DNA of 64,000 nucleotides from Rhodanobacteraceae bacterium ZG21-1 (GTDB lineage: Bacteria; Pseudomonadota; Gammaproteobacteria; Xanthomonadales; Rhodanobacteraceae): contig JAJEJU010000024.1 in NCBI GenBank assembly GCA_021390615.1, positions 1 to 64,000 of the forward strand. Direction: 5' to 3'. A model generated the notes under the pieces. The model searched no databases. It was not told the DNA's origin and was given only the letters and a program-made list of their open reading frames with translations. The position numbers and the translations under genes were made by a program. Of the stretch, positions 1 to 8,832 are shown in pieces; position 1 is the first letter of the stretch, and each line of letters starts with the position of its first letter.

Positions 1-227
1 CCGACGGCGCGCTGGTGCTGGGCTCGGTGACCCAGTACACCGGCTACGACCACGCCGACAACGTGACCAGCTACAGCTTCGTGTCGCCGGCGCAGAAGGC
101 CAGCGTGAGCAGCAACGGCAACCACTACGTGGGCACCACGGCGTTCGGGGCCAACTACACGGTGAGCTACCTGAAAAGGACGGCTACAAATCTGTATTCA
201 ATAAAATGTCTGACGTTCCGCGAATGA
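1..227 (+). pseudogene. 3' remnant of a YD-repeat (Rhs-like) protein, open at the window edge
   Basis: The frame starting at base 3 reads a YD-repeat-like sequence (GSVTQYTGYDHADNVTSY, then AFGANYTVSY) that enters from upstream. Up to about base 170 it is GC-rich and convincing. It then runs into AT-rich sequence and stops at 225-227 with a tail that looks out of frame. The plausible continuation lies in another frame (see 161-286). I read this as the broken end of a large Rhs-type gene whose body lies outside the window. No Rhs core end motif (DPxGL) is visible, so the tail was probably joined by recombination or deletion. The family call rests on a short stretch. Confidence 0.5.
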
Positions 228-286
228 GTTTTCAGCGGTTAAATGAGATCATTAAACAACGTTGGCCTGGAGTCTTTCAAAAATGA
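161..286 (+). pseudogene. displaced C-terminal toxin tail of the Rhs-like gene
   Basis: The second frame reads GELPEKDGYKSVFNKMSDVP and continues to a tail ending RWPGVFQK at the TGA at 284-286. It has AT-rich codon use unlike the YD-repeat part and no start codon near its beginning, so it should be the end of a longer protein. It is one frame away from the YD-repeat fragment upstream. The next gene starts inside its stop codon (ATGA at 283-286), the usual arrangement of a toxin tip and its immunity gene. I infer an orphaned or frameshifted toxin tip. The toxin activity cannot be named from about 40 residues. Confidence 0.45.
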
Positions 287-657
287 AAGTGAAATGCATT
301 CGTTACTTTGATTCCCGGCGCAGGGTTGTTCCTGAGTCTGGGTGGCTGGTTATTGATAAGATTTATCAAGTCTTAGGGGTGCGGGCAGGAGTGGATCAAA
401 AAATCGATTATTTGATTGTCGCTAATGATCGTGCCCCGGTTCTTGCGGCAATGGGATACCATCCATCTGAAAGCTTTGAAATTGTCAGCGATATTAAGCC
501 TCCCAATTGGGTGGAGGTTACTTGGAGCGGGGTCGTTCGAGTTTTGCCGCAAGCATGGTTGCAGACTGGGTTTTTCGAAAAGCTGTACGACGGGGATCGG
601 GATGCTTATTCAGTATTCGAGCAAGAGCGGAACTTCATTTTACATGCCGATCCTTGA
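283..657 (+). CDS. putative immunity protein, 124 aa
   Basis: The ATG at 283 overlaps the stop of the toxin tail by ATGA; this placement is why I prefer it to the in-frame start 21 bases upstream. The product (MKVKCIRYFDSRRRVVPESG at the start) is a soluble protein without signal peptide or membrane segment, with the conserved-looking phrases SGWLVIDKIYQVLGV and NDRAPVLAAMGY. Codon use is AT-richer than in the housekeeping genes, as is common for polymorphic-toxin immunity genes. I do not recognise the family with certainty. The role is inferred from position, size and composition. Confidence 0.6.
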   Translation: MKVKCIRYFDSRRRVVPESGWLVIDKIYQVLGVRAGVDQKIDYLIVANDRAPVLAAMGYHPSESFEIVSDIKPPNWVEVTWSGVVRVLPQAWLQTGFFEKLYDGDRDAYSVFEQERNFILHADP

Positions 658-853
658 TGATCTCGAGTCTGATTGCTGGGCCCAAATACAGTAATGTTGA
701 ATTCCGTCCAAAACTGAGCTGTTTCGGATGGGATTTTGTCGAGAATTTTAGTCGTCTCTTGACGTGCGGCCGAGTTGTGCCGAAACTTATGATTCAGTCT
801 TAGGTGAGAAGGTTGGTTCAATTTTCTAAAGAAATCAACAGATAGATACTACT
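658..853. other. gene-free spacer between two immunity-like genes
   Basis: Only short overlapping open frames without convincing protein sequence are present. The AT-rich composition matches its neighbours. It may be a residue of a lost toxin tip, but nothing in it can be named. Confidence 0.4.
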
Positions 854-1327
854 ATGAGTGAAATCATATTTTTCCTCTCTTCTGCGGGTCCGCTAGGGCA
901 GCAGCCTTGCGAGCGACCTTTGTGGCAAATTATTGAAAAGCAGATTGAGCGCACGTTCGAGGCTGGTGGGTCAATTGAGCTTATGCTCGTTGAAAAAATT
1001 TATACGCCCAAAGAGCAGAATGTTGTTCTTGAGTCTGTCTATATGCAGGCTCTTCCTGGCATGTTTAGGATCGTGGTGGCTCCAAAGAGGCAGGATGGAG
1101 AAAAAAAACTGACGACCCGAGAGTGGTGGGAGCCCGGTGATGCTGAATTTCGGGGAGGAAAGCGATTCGGGGATGATGAATGGGATTTGCGAACCGTTTG
1201 CTCAGATATTTCAATTGCCAAATTCTTATTTCGTGATTTTTTCGATCATGAAGGTGTTTCGGATATTTTGATGAAAAATACCTATTCGATTTGGGATAGG
1301 AATTCTTGGATTAAGCCTTCTCGCTAG
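854..1327 (+). CDS. hypothetical protein, probable orphan immunity protein, 157 aa
   Basis: Begins MSEIIFFLSSAGPLGQQPCE and ends in a tryptophan- and serine-rich tail (SIWDRNSWIKPSR). No signal peptide or membrane helix is visible. The size, acidic/aromatic character, low GC and position between two other immunity-like genes downstream of a broken Rhs end all fit an orphan immunity protein kept without its toxin. I do not recognise a named family. A stand-alone gene of unknown function is the alternative. Confidence 0.55.
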   Translation: MSEIIFFLSSAGPLGQQPCERPLWQIIEKQIERTFEAGGSIELMLVEKIYTPKEQNVVLESVYMQALPGMFRIVVAPKRQDGEKKLTTREWWEPGDAEFRGGKRFGDDEWDLRTVCSDISIAKFLFRDFFDHEGVSDILMKNTYSIWDRNSWIKPSR

Positions 1328-1339
1328 CCTGTCGCTGGG

Positions 1340-1358
1340 GCTTATGCAAAGCATAAGC
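1340..1358. terminator. perfect 8-bp inverted repeat after the orphan gene
   Basis: GCTTATGC at 1340-1347 and GCATAAGC at 1351-1358 are exact reverse complements around an AAA loop. It lies 13 bases after the stop of the 854-1327 gene. There is no T-run after it, so it could be a weak terminator or a small repeat. Confidence 0.4.
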
Positions 1359-1532
1359 TTCGCATGTTGAGTTTCATCCAGGTTGAGTCATGAATAATTA
1401 AGATTTTATTCTAATCTTTAACAGTATCTTGCCGTGCCTTCTGCCCGGATTAAATTGCACTGTAAATAGTGAATCTCATTTATGGGAAAAGTTCGACTCA
1501 ATTTTATGCCAAAATCAACTTGGTGAATTAGA

Positions 1533-1898
1533 GTGAATGATATTGAGCAGTATCTTCGCGGGCGCATCCCGCTGGCTGTGCAGGTGCCCGCTAAAGAGCC
1601 TGGCAGATCGACGTAGCTCGGCATTTACTGTCTTGACCCAAGTCGAGAAAGGACAATGGATTTGCTCCGTAGGCATGGAATTTCGTTGCCTGCCGAGGGC
1701 GTTTCTGTATTCAGAATTCGAAAATTTGATATCGATACAAAAATCAATACCAACGATACCTGGGTTGGTGAAGAAAGTCTCGAGAATAAGGAAGATTGGT
1801 TTGCTTTTGATAGCGATGGATTGGCTCGGGAGCTTGCGAGGCTAGGTGTTTCTTTAAGTATATTTAGGCCTCAAGGCGAAACCGAATATCCTATTTAG
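1533..1898 (+). pseudogene. immunity-like gene broken by an in-frame TAG
   Basis: From GTG 1533 the frame reads VNDIEQYLRGRIPLAVQVPA and on to a TAG at 1614-1616. It then continues in the same frame without interruption as LGIYCLDPSRERTMDLLRRH to the end SIFRPQGETEYPI and a stop at 1896-1898. Both halves look like real AT-rich protein of the immunity-gene type, and removing the one stop gives a 121-residue protein. The downstream half could still be translated from ATG 1656 (80 aa). No family is recognised. A sequencing error at 1616 cannot be excluded. Confidence 0.55.
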
Positions 1899-2162
1899 AG
1901 ACTACACGGGGCATTTAAAAACTGCTTTGTTGTGGCGCCAAACAGTAGAGGGTTCGCAATGTGCTGTCTGTTATCAGAGCGGCTATTCGCGAGGCCTGAA
2001 CTAAGAATGTTCTTGTTGCAATCAAGCCTGTTTTTTTGGATGAGGGTTGATTTTTAAGTTTTGGCTGCACTACTTGCCAAGCTCGTTGCACGAATTCGTC
2101 GCGCTTGTCCGCATCAGTCCAGCCACTTCTTTCCGTAAAGCGGACAAGGAAGCTGATGCAGG
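1899..2162. other. gene-free AT-rich spacer
   Basis: No convincing coding sequence was seen on either strand. It separates the immunity-like pseudogene from the transposase remnant and may hold further eroded mobile DNA. Confidence 0.35.
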
Positions 2163-2441
2163 CTATGTCAGTGCCGCAGGTATTTGCTTCGTAGCCAGCC
2201 GCCCCAGGCTTCGAACCAAAGGTGCCGACGCGCCGGTCGTTGTGAAAGTGTCCTGCTCATCCAGGCCTCGGTTGGGGGTGTTCCCCTGCGGGTGTTGGTG
2301 TGGACGTGCGTGGTTATACCAAGTAACGAAGGGGCCAGTACGGCATGAACAGTGATATGGCGGTTGCGCAGGTCGAATCCAAAGCCGTAGATGCTTTAGA
2401 GCTAAGCGTAAGCAGACCACCGCCCAATACAGCGCGACCAC
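2163..2441 (-). mobile_element. remnant of a DDE transposase (integrase-core C-terminus)
   Basis: The minus strand carries VTWYNHARPHQHPQGNTP, which matches the WYNxxRPHxxLxGxTP signature near the C-terminus of IS3-type and related integrase-core transposases. The sequence on either side of the motif does not read like transposase, and no DDE residues, partner orfA or clear terminal inverted repeats are visible. I interpret it as a decayed insertion-sequence fragment that may have helped reshuffle the toxin locus. The exact ends are unknown. Confidence 0.45.
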
Positions 2442-2562
2442 GGGAGCATTCCTTCATCTGGACATGAAGTACTACTCCGCGGAAGGCAAAAATAGTTTAG
2501 GGGTGATGAGTACTTCCTTGCAGCCATACACATATGGCCGGTTCGAAGCTATGGGCTTTCTT

Positions 2563-3696
2563 TCACCCCAACCACCACCAAACCCCATAAACCAACGGCG
2601 CGCACACCAGCAGAAATGGGATCGACACCAGGTGCAGCAGGCGCAGGCCATGCGGCAGTTTGGCCAGGCGTAAGGCGATCAGGTTGGCCAGGGAGCCGAT
2701 GGCGAGGCCGAAGCCGCCTACGTTGACGGCTACGGCCAGCAGGCCGCTGTCGTGGACGCGGTCGAGCAGGAGTACGGTAGCCGGCACGTTGCTGATCAGC
2801 TGCGAGGCCAGGATGCCGCTCAGGTAGGCGACCGGCGGATGGCTGAAATCGAGGTGGTCCAGGCAGGATTTCACCCATGGCAGCTCGGCAAAATGTCCGA
2901 GTCCCAGGAAGATTGCCGCGAAGGTGAGCAGCAGCAGCCAGTCGACCCGGGCCAGGCTGGGCCGCGCAAGCAGCGCGAACAGCGCGAACACGCCCAGGGC
3001 GCCGAACAGGGCGAGGTCGTATTCCAGCAGCAGCACCATCGTCAGCAAGGCGGCGAGCGACAGGGTGCCAAGCCCGGCGGCGATAGGCTGGTCGTCGCCG
3101 CGCTCCGGCGCCAGCTCGACACGTTCGCGCGGCAACCAGCAAAAGGTGAGCGCCAGCAGCAGCACGAACATGATGGTCGCCGCCGGCAGCATGGACCCGA
3201 CGAAGTGCAGGAAGGGCTGGTGTGCGTGCTGCCACAGCAGCAGGTTCTGCGGATTGCCGATCGGGCTGAGGGTGGAGCCGGCGTTCACGGCCAGCGCCTC
3301 GAGCACCACCATGCGCGCTACCGGCAGGTTGGAGGCCCCGCCGATGGCCACGGTGAGCGGCACGATCAGGAACAGGCTGACGTCGTTGGTCAGCACCATC
3401 GACAGCACCGCGGCCGAAGCCACCAGCAGCAGGCCCAGGCTGCGCAGCGAATGCGTACGCCGAACCAGCGCCGCGGCGGCGTGCTGCACCAGGCCGCTGT
3501 CGCGGATGCCCTGGATCGTGACCAGCAGGCCGAGCAGGCCCGCCAGGGTGGGAAGCTGCAGCCAGCCGCGATAGTCCGCGAGCGGACGAGGATCTAGCAG
3601 CGCCAGCACGAGTGTGAGTCCGGCGAAGCTCAGCAGCAGCCATTCGTCGCGCAGGCGGGTTCGCCAATCGTGCGATGGCGAGGTAGCGTGACTCAT
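2563..3696 (-). CDS. SLC13/ArsB-type anion permease, 377 aa
   Basis: An inner-membrane protein of about ten hydrophobic helices. The ion-transporter-superfamily hallmarks are present in order: LTNDVSLFLIVPLT near residues 100-115, NAGSTLSPIGNPQNLLL near 140, and ISNVPATVLLL near 310. The N, S/T, P and G residues of these hairpins form the substrate site in CitT/DASS and ArsB relatives. The substrate (dicarboxylate, sulfate, arsenite or sodium/proton exchange) cannot be read from the sequence. It lies alone, 22 bases upstream of a GST-like gene on the same strand, so the two may be cotranscribed. Confidence 0.8.
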   Translation of the reverse strand: MSHATSPSHDWRTRLRDEWLLLSFAGLTLVLALLDPRPLADYRGWLQLPTLAGLLGLLVTIQGIRDSGLVQHAAAALVRRTHSLRSLGLLLVASAAVLSMVLTNDVSLFLIVPLTVAIGGASNLPVARMVVLEALAVNAGSTLSPIGNPQNLLLWQHAHQPFLHFVGSMLPAATIMFVLLLALTFCWLPRERVELAPERGDDQPIAAGLGTLSLAALLTMVLLLEYDLALFGALGVFALFALLARPSLARVDWLLLLTFAAIFLGLGHFAELPWVKSCLDHLDFSHPPVAYLSGILASQLISNVPATVLLLDRVHDSGLLAVAVNVGGFGLAIGSLANLIALRLAKLPHGLRLLHLVSIPFLLVCAPLVYGVWWWLG

Positions 3697-3718
3697 GCGG
3701 CAGCCCCGCCAGGGAAGT

Positions 3719-4348
3719 TCACCACGCGCTCAGTGCTTCAAGTTCGCAGAGTTTCTGCCAGCTGGGGCGCGCGCGAACGAGGTCGGCCAGTCGGCGCAGC
3801 GCAGGCCACTCGGTGGCTGGACGCGGCATATTGCGCGACCAGCGCATCAGCATGGTCAGCAGCAGGTCCACGCCGCTGCACGAGGCGCCGAGCAGGTAAG
3901 GGCCGCCCTGCGCCAGGTGCGTGTCGAGTAGCGTCCACACGCCTTCGATCTGCCGTTGCAAGGCGGCATGCACGATCGGCGGATGCTCCGCGTCGCCCAG
4001 TTCCTGCGGATAGAACCACAGTCGATAAGCCGACATCAGACTATTGCTCAGATACACCGCCCACTGCTGCCAGGCTTCGCGCGCGGGATCGCCCGCTGGC
4101 GGTATCAGGCCAGCCTCCGGGTGGCGCTCGGCCAGCATCAGCAGCAGCGCCACCGACTCGCTGCGCGGCTGTCCGTCGATCACCAGCACCGGCACCTTGC
4201 CGCTGGGATTGAGCGCGAGATAGTCCGGCGCGTGCTGGGCATCCTGCTTGAAGTCGACCAGTTGCAGCGTATAAGGCGCGCCGATTTCCAGCAGGGCCTG
4301 ATGCACCACCATGCTGGCCGTGCCGGGAGCGTAGTAGAGCGTGTACAT
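3719..4348 (-). CDS. glutathione S-transferase family protein, 209 aa
   Basis: A cytosolic GST of normal length. The N-terminal thioredoxin-like domain (residues 1-78) begins YTLYYAPGTASMVVHQALLE and has the conserved cis-proline loop GKVPVLVIDG and the glutathione-contact motif ESVALLLML. The C-terminal helical domain follows from about residue 88. The first-strand loop has Ser but no Tyr or Cys catalytic residue, as in beta/theta-like bacterial GSTs. It is probably a detoxification or reductase-type GST; the substrate is unknown. The permease gene starts 22 bases downstream on the same strand. Confidence 0.85.
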   Translation of the reverse strand: MYTLYYAPGTASMVVHQALLEIGAPYTLQLVDFKQDAQHAPDYLALNPSGKVPVLVIDGQPRSESVALLLMLAERHPEAGLIPPAGDPAREAWQQWAVYLSNSLMSAYRLWFYPQELGDAEHPPIVHAALQRQIEGVWTLLDTHLAQGGPYLLGASCSGVDLLLTMLMRWSRNMPRPATEWPALRRLADLVRARPSWQKLCELEALSAW

Positions 4349-4437
4349 GAAATTCCTTTGGCCGGACGAGCGCCGTCGGAACGGACGCCAGGCGCAAAGT
4401 ATGAATCAGCCGGCGTGTCGACGGCGCATGCGCGCGT

Positions 4438-4740
4438 TCACTGCCTCCGCCGGCGGCGCCACCACCATGCGGCCACGCCGCGCAGCAGCAGACCCAGGCA
4501 CAGGGCCATGCAGAGCAGGCCCAGAAACAGCAGCAGGATGCCCAGGCTGAAGTCGTCTCCGGCGCTGCCGTGATAGCCGGGCTGCGCCATCTCGTGCAGG
4601 CCGTACGCGATCAGGCCGACCACCAGCAGCGGCAAGGCCAGCGCGTAGGCGTAGCGGCCGCGCCAGGGCAGCAGGGTAGGCGTGGCGAAGAGAGACGCGA
4701 GAGCGATCATCCAGCCGAGCATCGGGCTTCCATGGTGCAT
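4438..4740 (-). CDS. small membrane protein, 100 aa
   Basis: Begins MHHGSPMLGWMIALASLF and contains three hydrophobic helices separated by short loops, ending in an Arg-rich cytosolic tail (WWWRRRRRRQ). No known family was recognised. An in-frame GTG start at 4818 would add 26 residues of unlikely Ala-rich leader; I prefer the ATG at 4740, but neither start has a strong ribosome binding site. It lies between the ABC permease gene and the GST gene on the same strand. Confidence 0.5.
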   Translation of the reverse strand: MHHGSPMLGWMIALASLFATPTLLPWRGRYAYALALPLLVVGLIAYGLHEMAQPGYHGSAGDDFSLGILLLFLGLLCMALCLGLLLRGVAAWWWRRRRRQ

Positions 4741-4873
4741 ATCGAAGCTCGCACCATGAAAGCGCGCCATGGCTGCATGCAGCCGTTTTGCCGCCGCGGT
4801 CGGGCAGGCTGCAGGCACCTCGCGGTCGATGCGGGAGGATCTCCTTCGCCACCCGCATGAGGCCGGTGAAGAC

Positions 4874-7357
4874 TCAACCCTCCCGCAGCAGCCGCATAGG
4901 CGGCGTGCGCACGATGCGCCGCGTGCCGGCCAGGCCCAGCAGCATCACCGCCAGCGCGGCGCCTCCCGCTGCCAGCACCAGCGGCCACAGCGGCGGCACG
5001 AAGCCTTCGATGCGGAACACGGCGCGGCCGAGCCAGATACCGGTGCCGGCGGCGCCGACGGCGGCAGTCAGTCCGGCGACCAGGCCGAGCAGGGCGAACT
5101 CGCAGGCCGCCGCCGCGGCGAGCTGGCCGCGGCGGGCGCCCAGGGTGCGCAGCAGCGCGGCTTCGTGGCGACGTTCCTGCGCGCTGGCGGCCAGCGCCGC
5201 CGCCAGCACCAGGGCGCCGGCCAGCAGGCTGAAGCCGAGCACCCAGCGCACCGCGTTGCCGATGCGGTCCACGATCTCGCGCACGCGGTCGAGCAGCGCA
5301 TCCACGTCGATCAGGCTGAGGTTGGGGTAGTCGCGCGAGAGCTGCGCCAGCTGTTCGGCATGTCCGCGCGGCAGGTAGAAGCTGGTCAGCCAGGTGTGCG
5401 GCAGCTCGCTGGCGTGGGCCGGATCGACCAGCAGGAAGAAGTTCACCCGGAACGAGCTCCAGTCGACTCTGCGGATGCTGGTCACCTTCGCGTCCAGCGT
5501 GCCTTCACCGACCTCGAAGCGCAGCGTGTCGCCGAGCTTCAGGTGGAACAGGTCGCGCCACGAGGTGTCGATCGAGGCTTCGGCCTGCGCCGGATGTTCG
5601 CCTGGCCAGCGGCCGGCCACGATCTGGTTGGATTCGGGCAAGGCGTCGGCCCACGACAGGCGCAGCTGGCGGTCGGCGGTTTCCTGCGCGCGCTGGTCCT
5701 GCAGGTGCAGCTGATCGACCGGCGTGCCGTTGATCGCAGCCAGCTTGCCCACCGCCAGCGGTAGCATGTTGAGCTTGCCGGCGCCGAGGCGCGCCAGCGC
5801 CTGTTCGAAATCGGCACGCTGGTCGGTCTGCAGGTTCAGGGCGAACCAGTTGGGTGTGTCCGCCGGCAGTTCGCGGCGCCAGCCTTCGAGCAGGGCCGGG
5901 GCGACCACCGCCAGCAGCAGCAAGGCCACCAGGCCGAGGCTGAGCGCGGTGGCCTGCACCAGGCTCATGCCGCGCCGGCGCGCCAGCGCGGCCAGGCCCA
6001 ACCGCAGCGCCGGATGCGCGCCGGGCGCTACGCGTCGCGCCAGCCACAGCAGCAGGGCCGACAGCGTGGCGGCTGCGGCGGCCACCAGGGTCAGGCAGGC
6101 CGCCAGCATCACCGCCATGCGCGCCGAGCCGCTCTGGCTCCAGATCAGCAGCACCGCGACCAGGGCCGGCAACAGGTAGAGCAGGTCGAAGCGGCGCACG
6201 CGACGTGCCAGGCTGGCGCGGAACACCGCCACCGGTGGCACCTCGGCCAGCATGGCCAGCGGCGGCAGCGCGAAGCCGGCGAGCACGGCCAGGCCCATCG
6301 CGGCGGCGGCGAAGGCCGGCGCCAGCGGCAGCTCGGTCGGCACGCCGGCGAACAGGCTGCTGGCGAGCACCCACGCGGCTTGCGCCAAGGCCAGGGCGAG
6401 CACGGTGCCCAGCGCGGCGGCCGGCAGGGCGAGCGCCGCCAGCGTACCGGCCAGCAGGCCGAGCACGCGGCGTCGCGAGGTGCCGAGCGCGCGCAGCAGG
6501 GCGACCTCTTGGGTCTTGCGCCGCGCGTAGCGGCGCGCCGCCAGCGCGATCGCCACGCCGGAAAGCAGGGCCGAGAGCAGCGCAGTCAGGCGCAGGAAGG
6601 CACCAGCGCGATCGAACGCGGCGCGCATGCGCTCCTGGGTCTGCTCGGGAGTGATCAGTTCGGCGCCTTGCGGCAGCTTCGCGCCCTGCGCCCAAGTGCG
6701 CCAGCCGCGCACGCCGGCGGGTTCGCCGGCCAGCAGCAGACGATGCCGGGCGCGGCTGCCCACGCCGAGCAGGCCGGCCTGTTCGGCGTCGGTGAGGCTC
6801 ATCAGCGCACGCGGTGCCAGCGCGAACAGCTCGCCGCCGTCCGGCTCGCGCACCAGCTCGGCGGCGATGGTCAGCGGACGGCCGCCGAGCTGCAGCGGCT
6901 GGCCGACCTTGAGGTTCAGCGCCACCAGAGCGCGATGATCCAGATAGACCTGGCCGGGCGGCGGCGCGTGGCCGATGCGGCTATGCCCCTGCGCGTCGAG
7001 CAGTTCCAGCGTGCCGCGCAGCGGGTAGGCACTGTCGGCAGCCAGCACGTCGAGCAACTGACTCTGACCATGCGCGAAGGCGACGCTGGGGAAGCCGGCG
7101 CTGCGGCTTGCGCTCAGCCCGTGCGTCGTCGCTTGCTCGGTGAACTCGGCGGGCAGGTTTTGAGGCGAGGCGACGCCGACGTCGCCGCCGATCAGCTCGG
7201 CGGCGCTGGCCAGCACGCCGTGCTCGATGCGGGTGGACAGCGTTGCGACCACGCCCAGCGCGGTCACCGCCAGCACCAGCGAGGCGCCGAGAGTGCGCAG
7301 TTCGGGCAGGTGCCATTCGCGACGCAGATTGCGCAGCGCCAGTTGCCAGAGTCTCAT
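4874..7357 (-). CDS. ybbP: YbbP-like ABC transporter permease (FtsX family), 827 aa
   Basis: A large inner-membrane permease. It has an N-terminal anchor (about residues 20-42), a long periplasmic domain, a first FtsX-type membrane block (about 255-380), further helices, a second periplasmic domain and a second FtsX block at the C-terminus (about 700-815). It ends in the typical cytosolic TPPMRLLREG tail. The duplicated architecture and the adjacent YbbA-type ATPase, 10 bases downstream of that gene's stop in the operon, identify the YbbAP system. Family members are mechanotransmission-type exporters or lipoprotein/lipid handling machines; the cargo here is unknown. Confidence 0.85.
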   Translation of the reverse strand: MRLWQLALRNLRREWHLPELRTLGASLVLAVTALGVVATLSTRIEHGVLASAAELIGGDVGVASPQNLPAEFTEQATTHGLSASRSAGFPSVAFAHGQSQLLDVLAADSAYPLRGTLELLDAQGHSRIGHAPPPGQVYLDHRALVALNLKVGQPLQLGGRPLTIAAELVREPDGGELFALAPRALMSLTDAEQAGLLGVGSRARHRLLLAGEPAGVRGWRTWAQGAKLPQGAELITPEQTQERMRAAFDRAGAFLRLTALLSALLSGVAIALAARRYARRKTQEVALLRALGTSRRRVLGLLAGTLAALALPAAALGTVLALALAQAAWVLASSLFAGVPTELPLAPAFAAAAMGLAVLAGFALPPLAMLAEVPPVAVFRASLARRVRRFDLLYLLPALVAVLLIWSQSGSARMAVMLAACLTLVAAAAATLSALLLWLARRVAPGAHPALRLGLAALARRRGMSLVQATALSLGLVALLLLAVVAPALLEGWRRELPADTPNWFALNLQTDQRADFEQALARLGAGKLNMLPLAVGKLAAINGTPVDQLHLQDQRAQETADRQLRLSWADALPESNQIVAGRWPGEHPAQAEASIDTSWRDLFHLKLGDTLRFEVGEGTLDAKVTSIRRVDWSSFRVNFFLLVDPAHASELPHTWLTSFYLPRGHAEQLAQLSRDYPNLSLIDVDALLDRVREIVDRIGNAVRWVLGFSLLAGALVLAAALAASAQERRHEAALLRTLGARRGQLAAAAACEFALLGLVAGLTAAVGAAGTGIWLGRAVFRIEGFVPPLWPLVLAAGGAALAVMLLGLAGTRRIVRTPPMRLLREG

Positions 7358-7367
7358 CGATGTGTCC

Positions 7368-8082
<715 letters not shown>

Positions 8083-8084
<2 letters not shown>

Positions 8085-8694
8085 GCGTCGTTTCCTGGCT
8101 GTATTGATTTGGTGTTGCGGCATCGCCGGCCTGCATGCCGCGCCGAGCAAGGCCGTGCTGGTGCTCGGCGACTCGCTGTCCGCCGCGCACAATATCCCGG
8201 CAGAGGCGGGCTGGGTGCATCTGCTCGGCGATCGTCTGACCAAGATGGAGCCGGGCTGGACCGCGATCAATGCCAGCATCAGCGGCGAAACTTCGCTGAG
8301 CGGCCGCAACCGCCTGCCGGCCCTGTTGCAGAAATACCATCCGCAGGTGGTAGTGCTGGAGCTCGGCGCGAACGACGGCCTGCAGGGCCTGTCACTGAGC
8401 GCGCTGCGCGACAACCTGGCGGCGATGATCGAGGCCGCGCAGGCGGCCAAGGCCAAGGTGCTGCTGCTGGGCATCGAGCTGCCGGTGAACTACGGGCCGC
8501 AGTATCGAGACGGCCTGCGTGCGGTCTACGCCGACCTGGCCGCGCAGCACAAGGCGGCCCTGGTGCCGTTCCTGCTCGACGGCGTGGCCTTGCGGCCCGA
8601 GCTGATGCAGGACGACGGCCTGCATCCCGTGGCCGCCGGCGAGCCGATCGTGCTGGACACGGTGTGGAAGGGGCTGGCGCCGCTGTTGCACTGA
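8083..8694 (+). CDS. tesA: TesA-like multifunctional acyl-CoA thioesterase/esterase, 203 aa
   Basis: A periplasmic SGNH/GDSL hydrolase. The signal peptide MRRFLAVLIWCCGIAGLHA is followed by block I VLGDSLSAAHN with the nucleophile Ser, the Gly in block II, GANDGLQG (block III Asn) and DGLHPVAAG (block V Asp/His). Family members hydrolyse acyl-CoA and esters and have lysophospholipase and protease-I activity. It is divergent from ybbA, a pairing also found in E. coli. Here the two ATG codons overlap on opposite strands, so each promoter must lie inside the other gene or its leader. Confidence 0.9.
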
Positions 8695-8832
8695 GCTCGA
8701 TCACGGCGGCATGCGGCTTGCGGGCGCCCAGCCCAAACATGATCTGAACCGGAGTCGGGAATTTCACGCGATGCTCACCGCCCGGCCCGTTATCTGTTCA
8801 CGGATGTGACGACGCAGCCGAAGAGAGGCGAG

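Noticed and set aside
606-821. 71-codon minus-strand frame between immunity-like genes, considered as a transposase start
   Set aside because: No transposase motif and it overlaps the immunity-like coding region; not supported.
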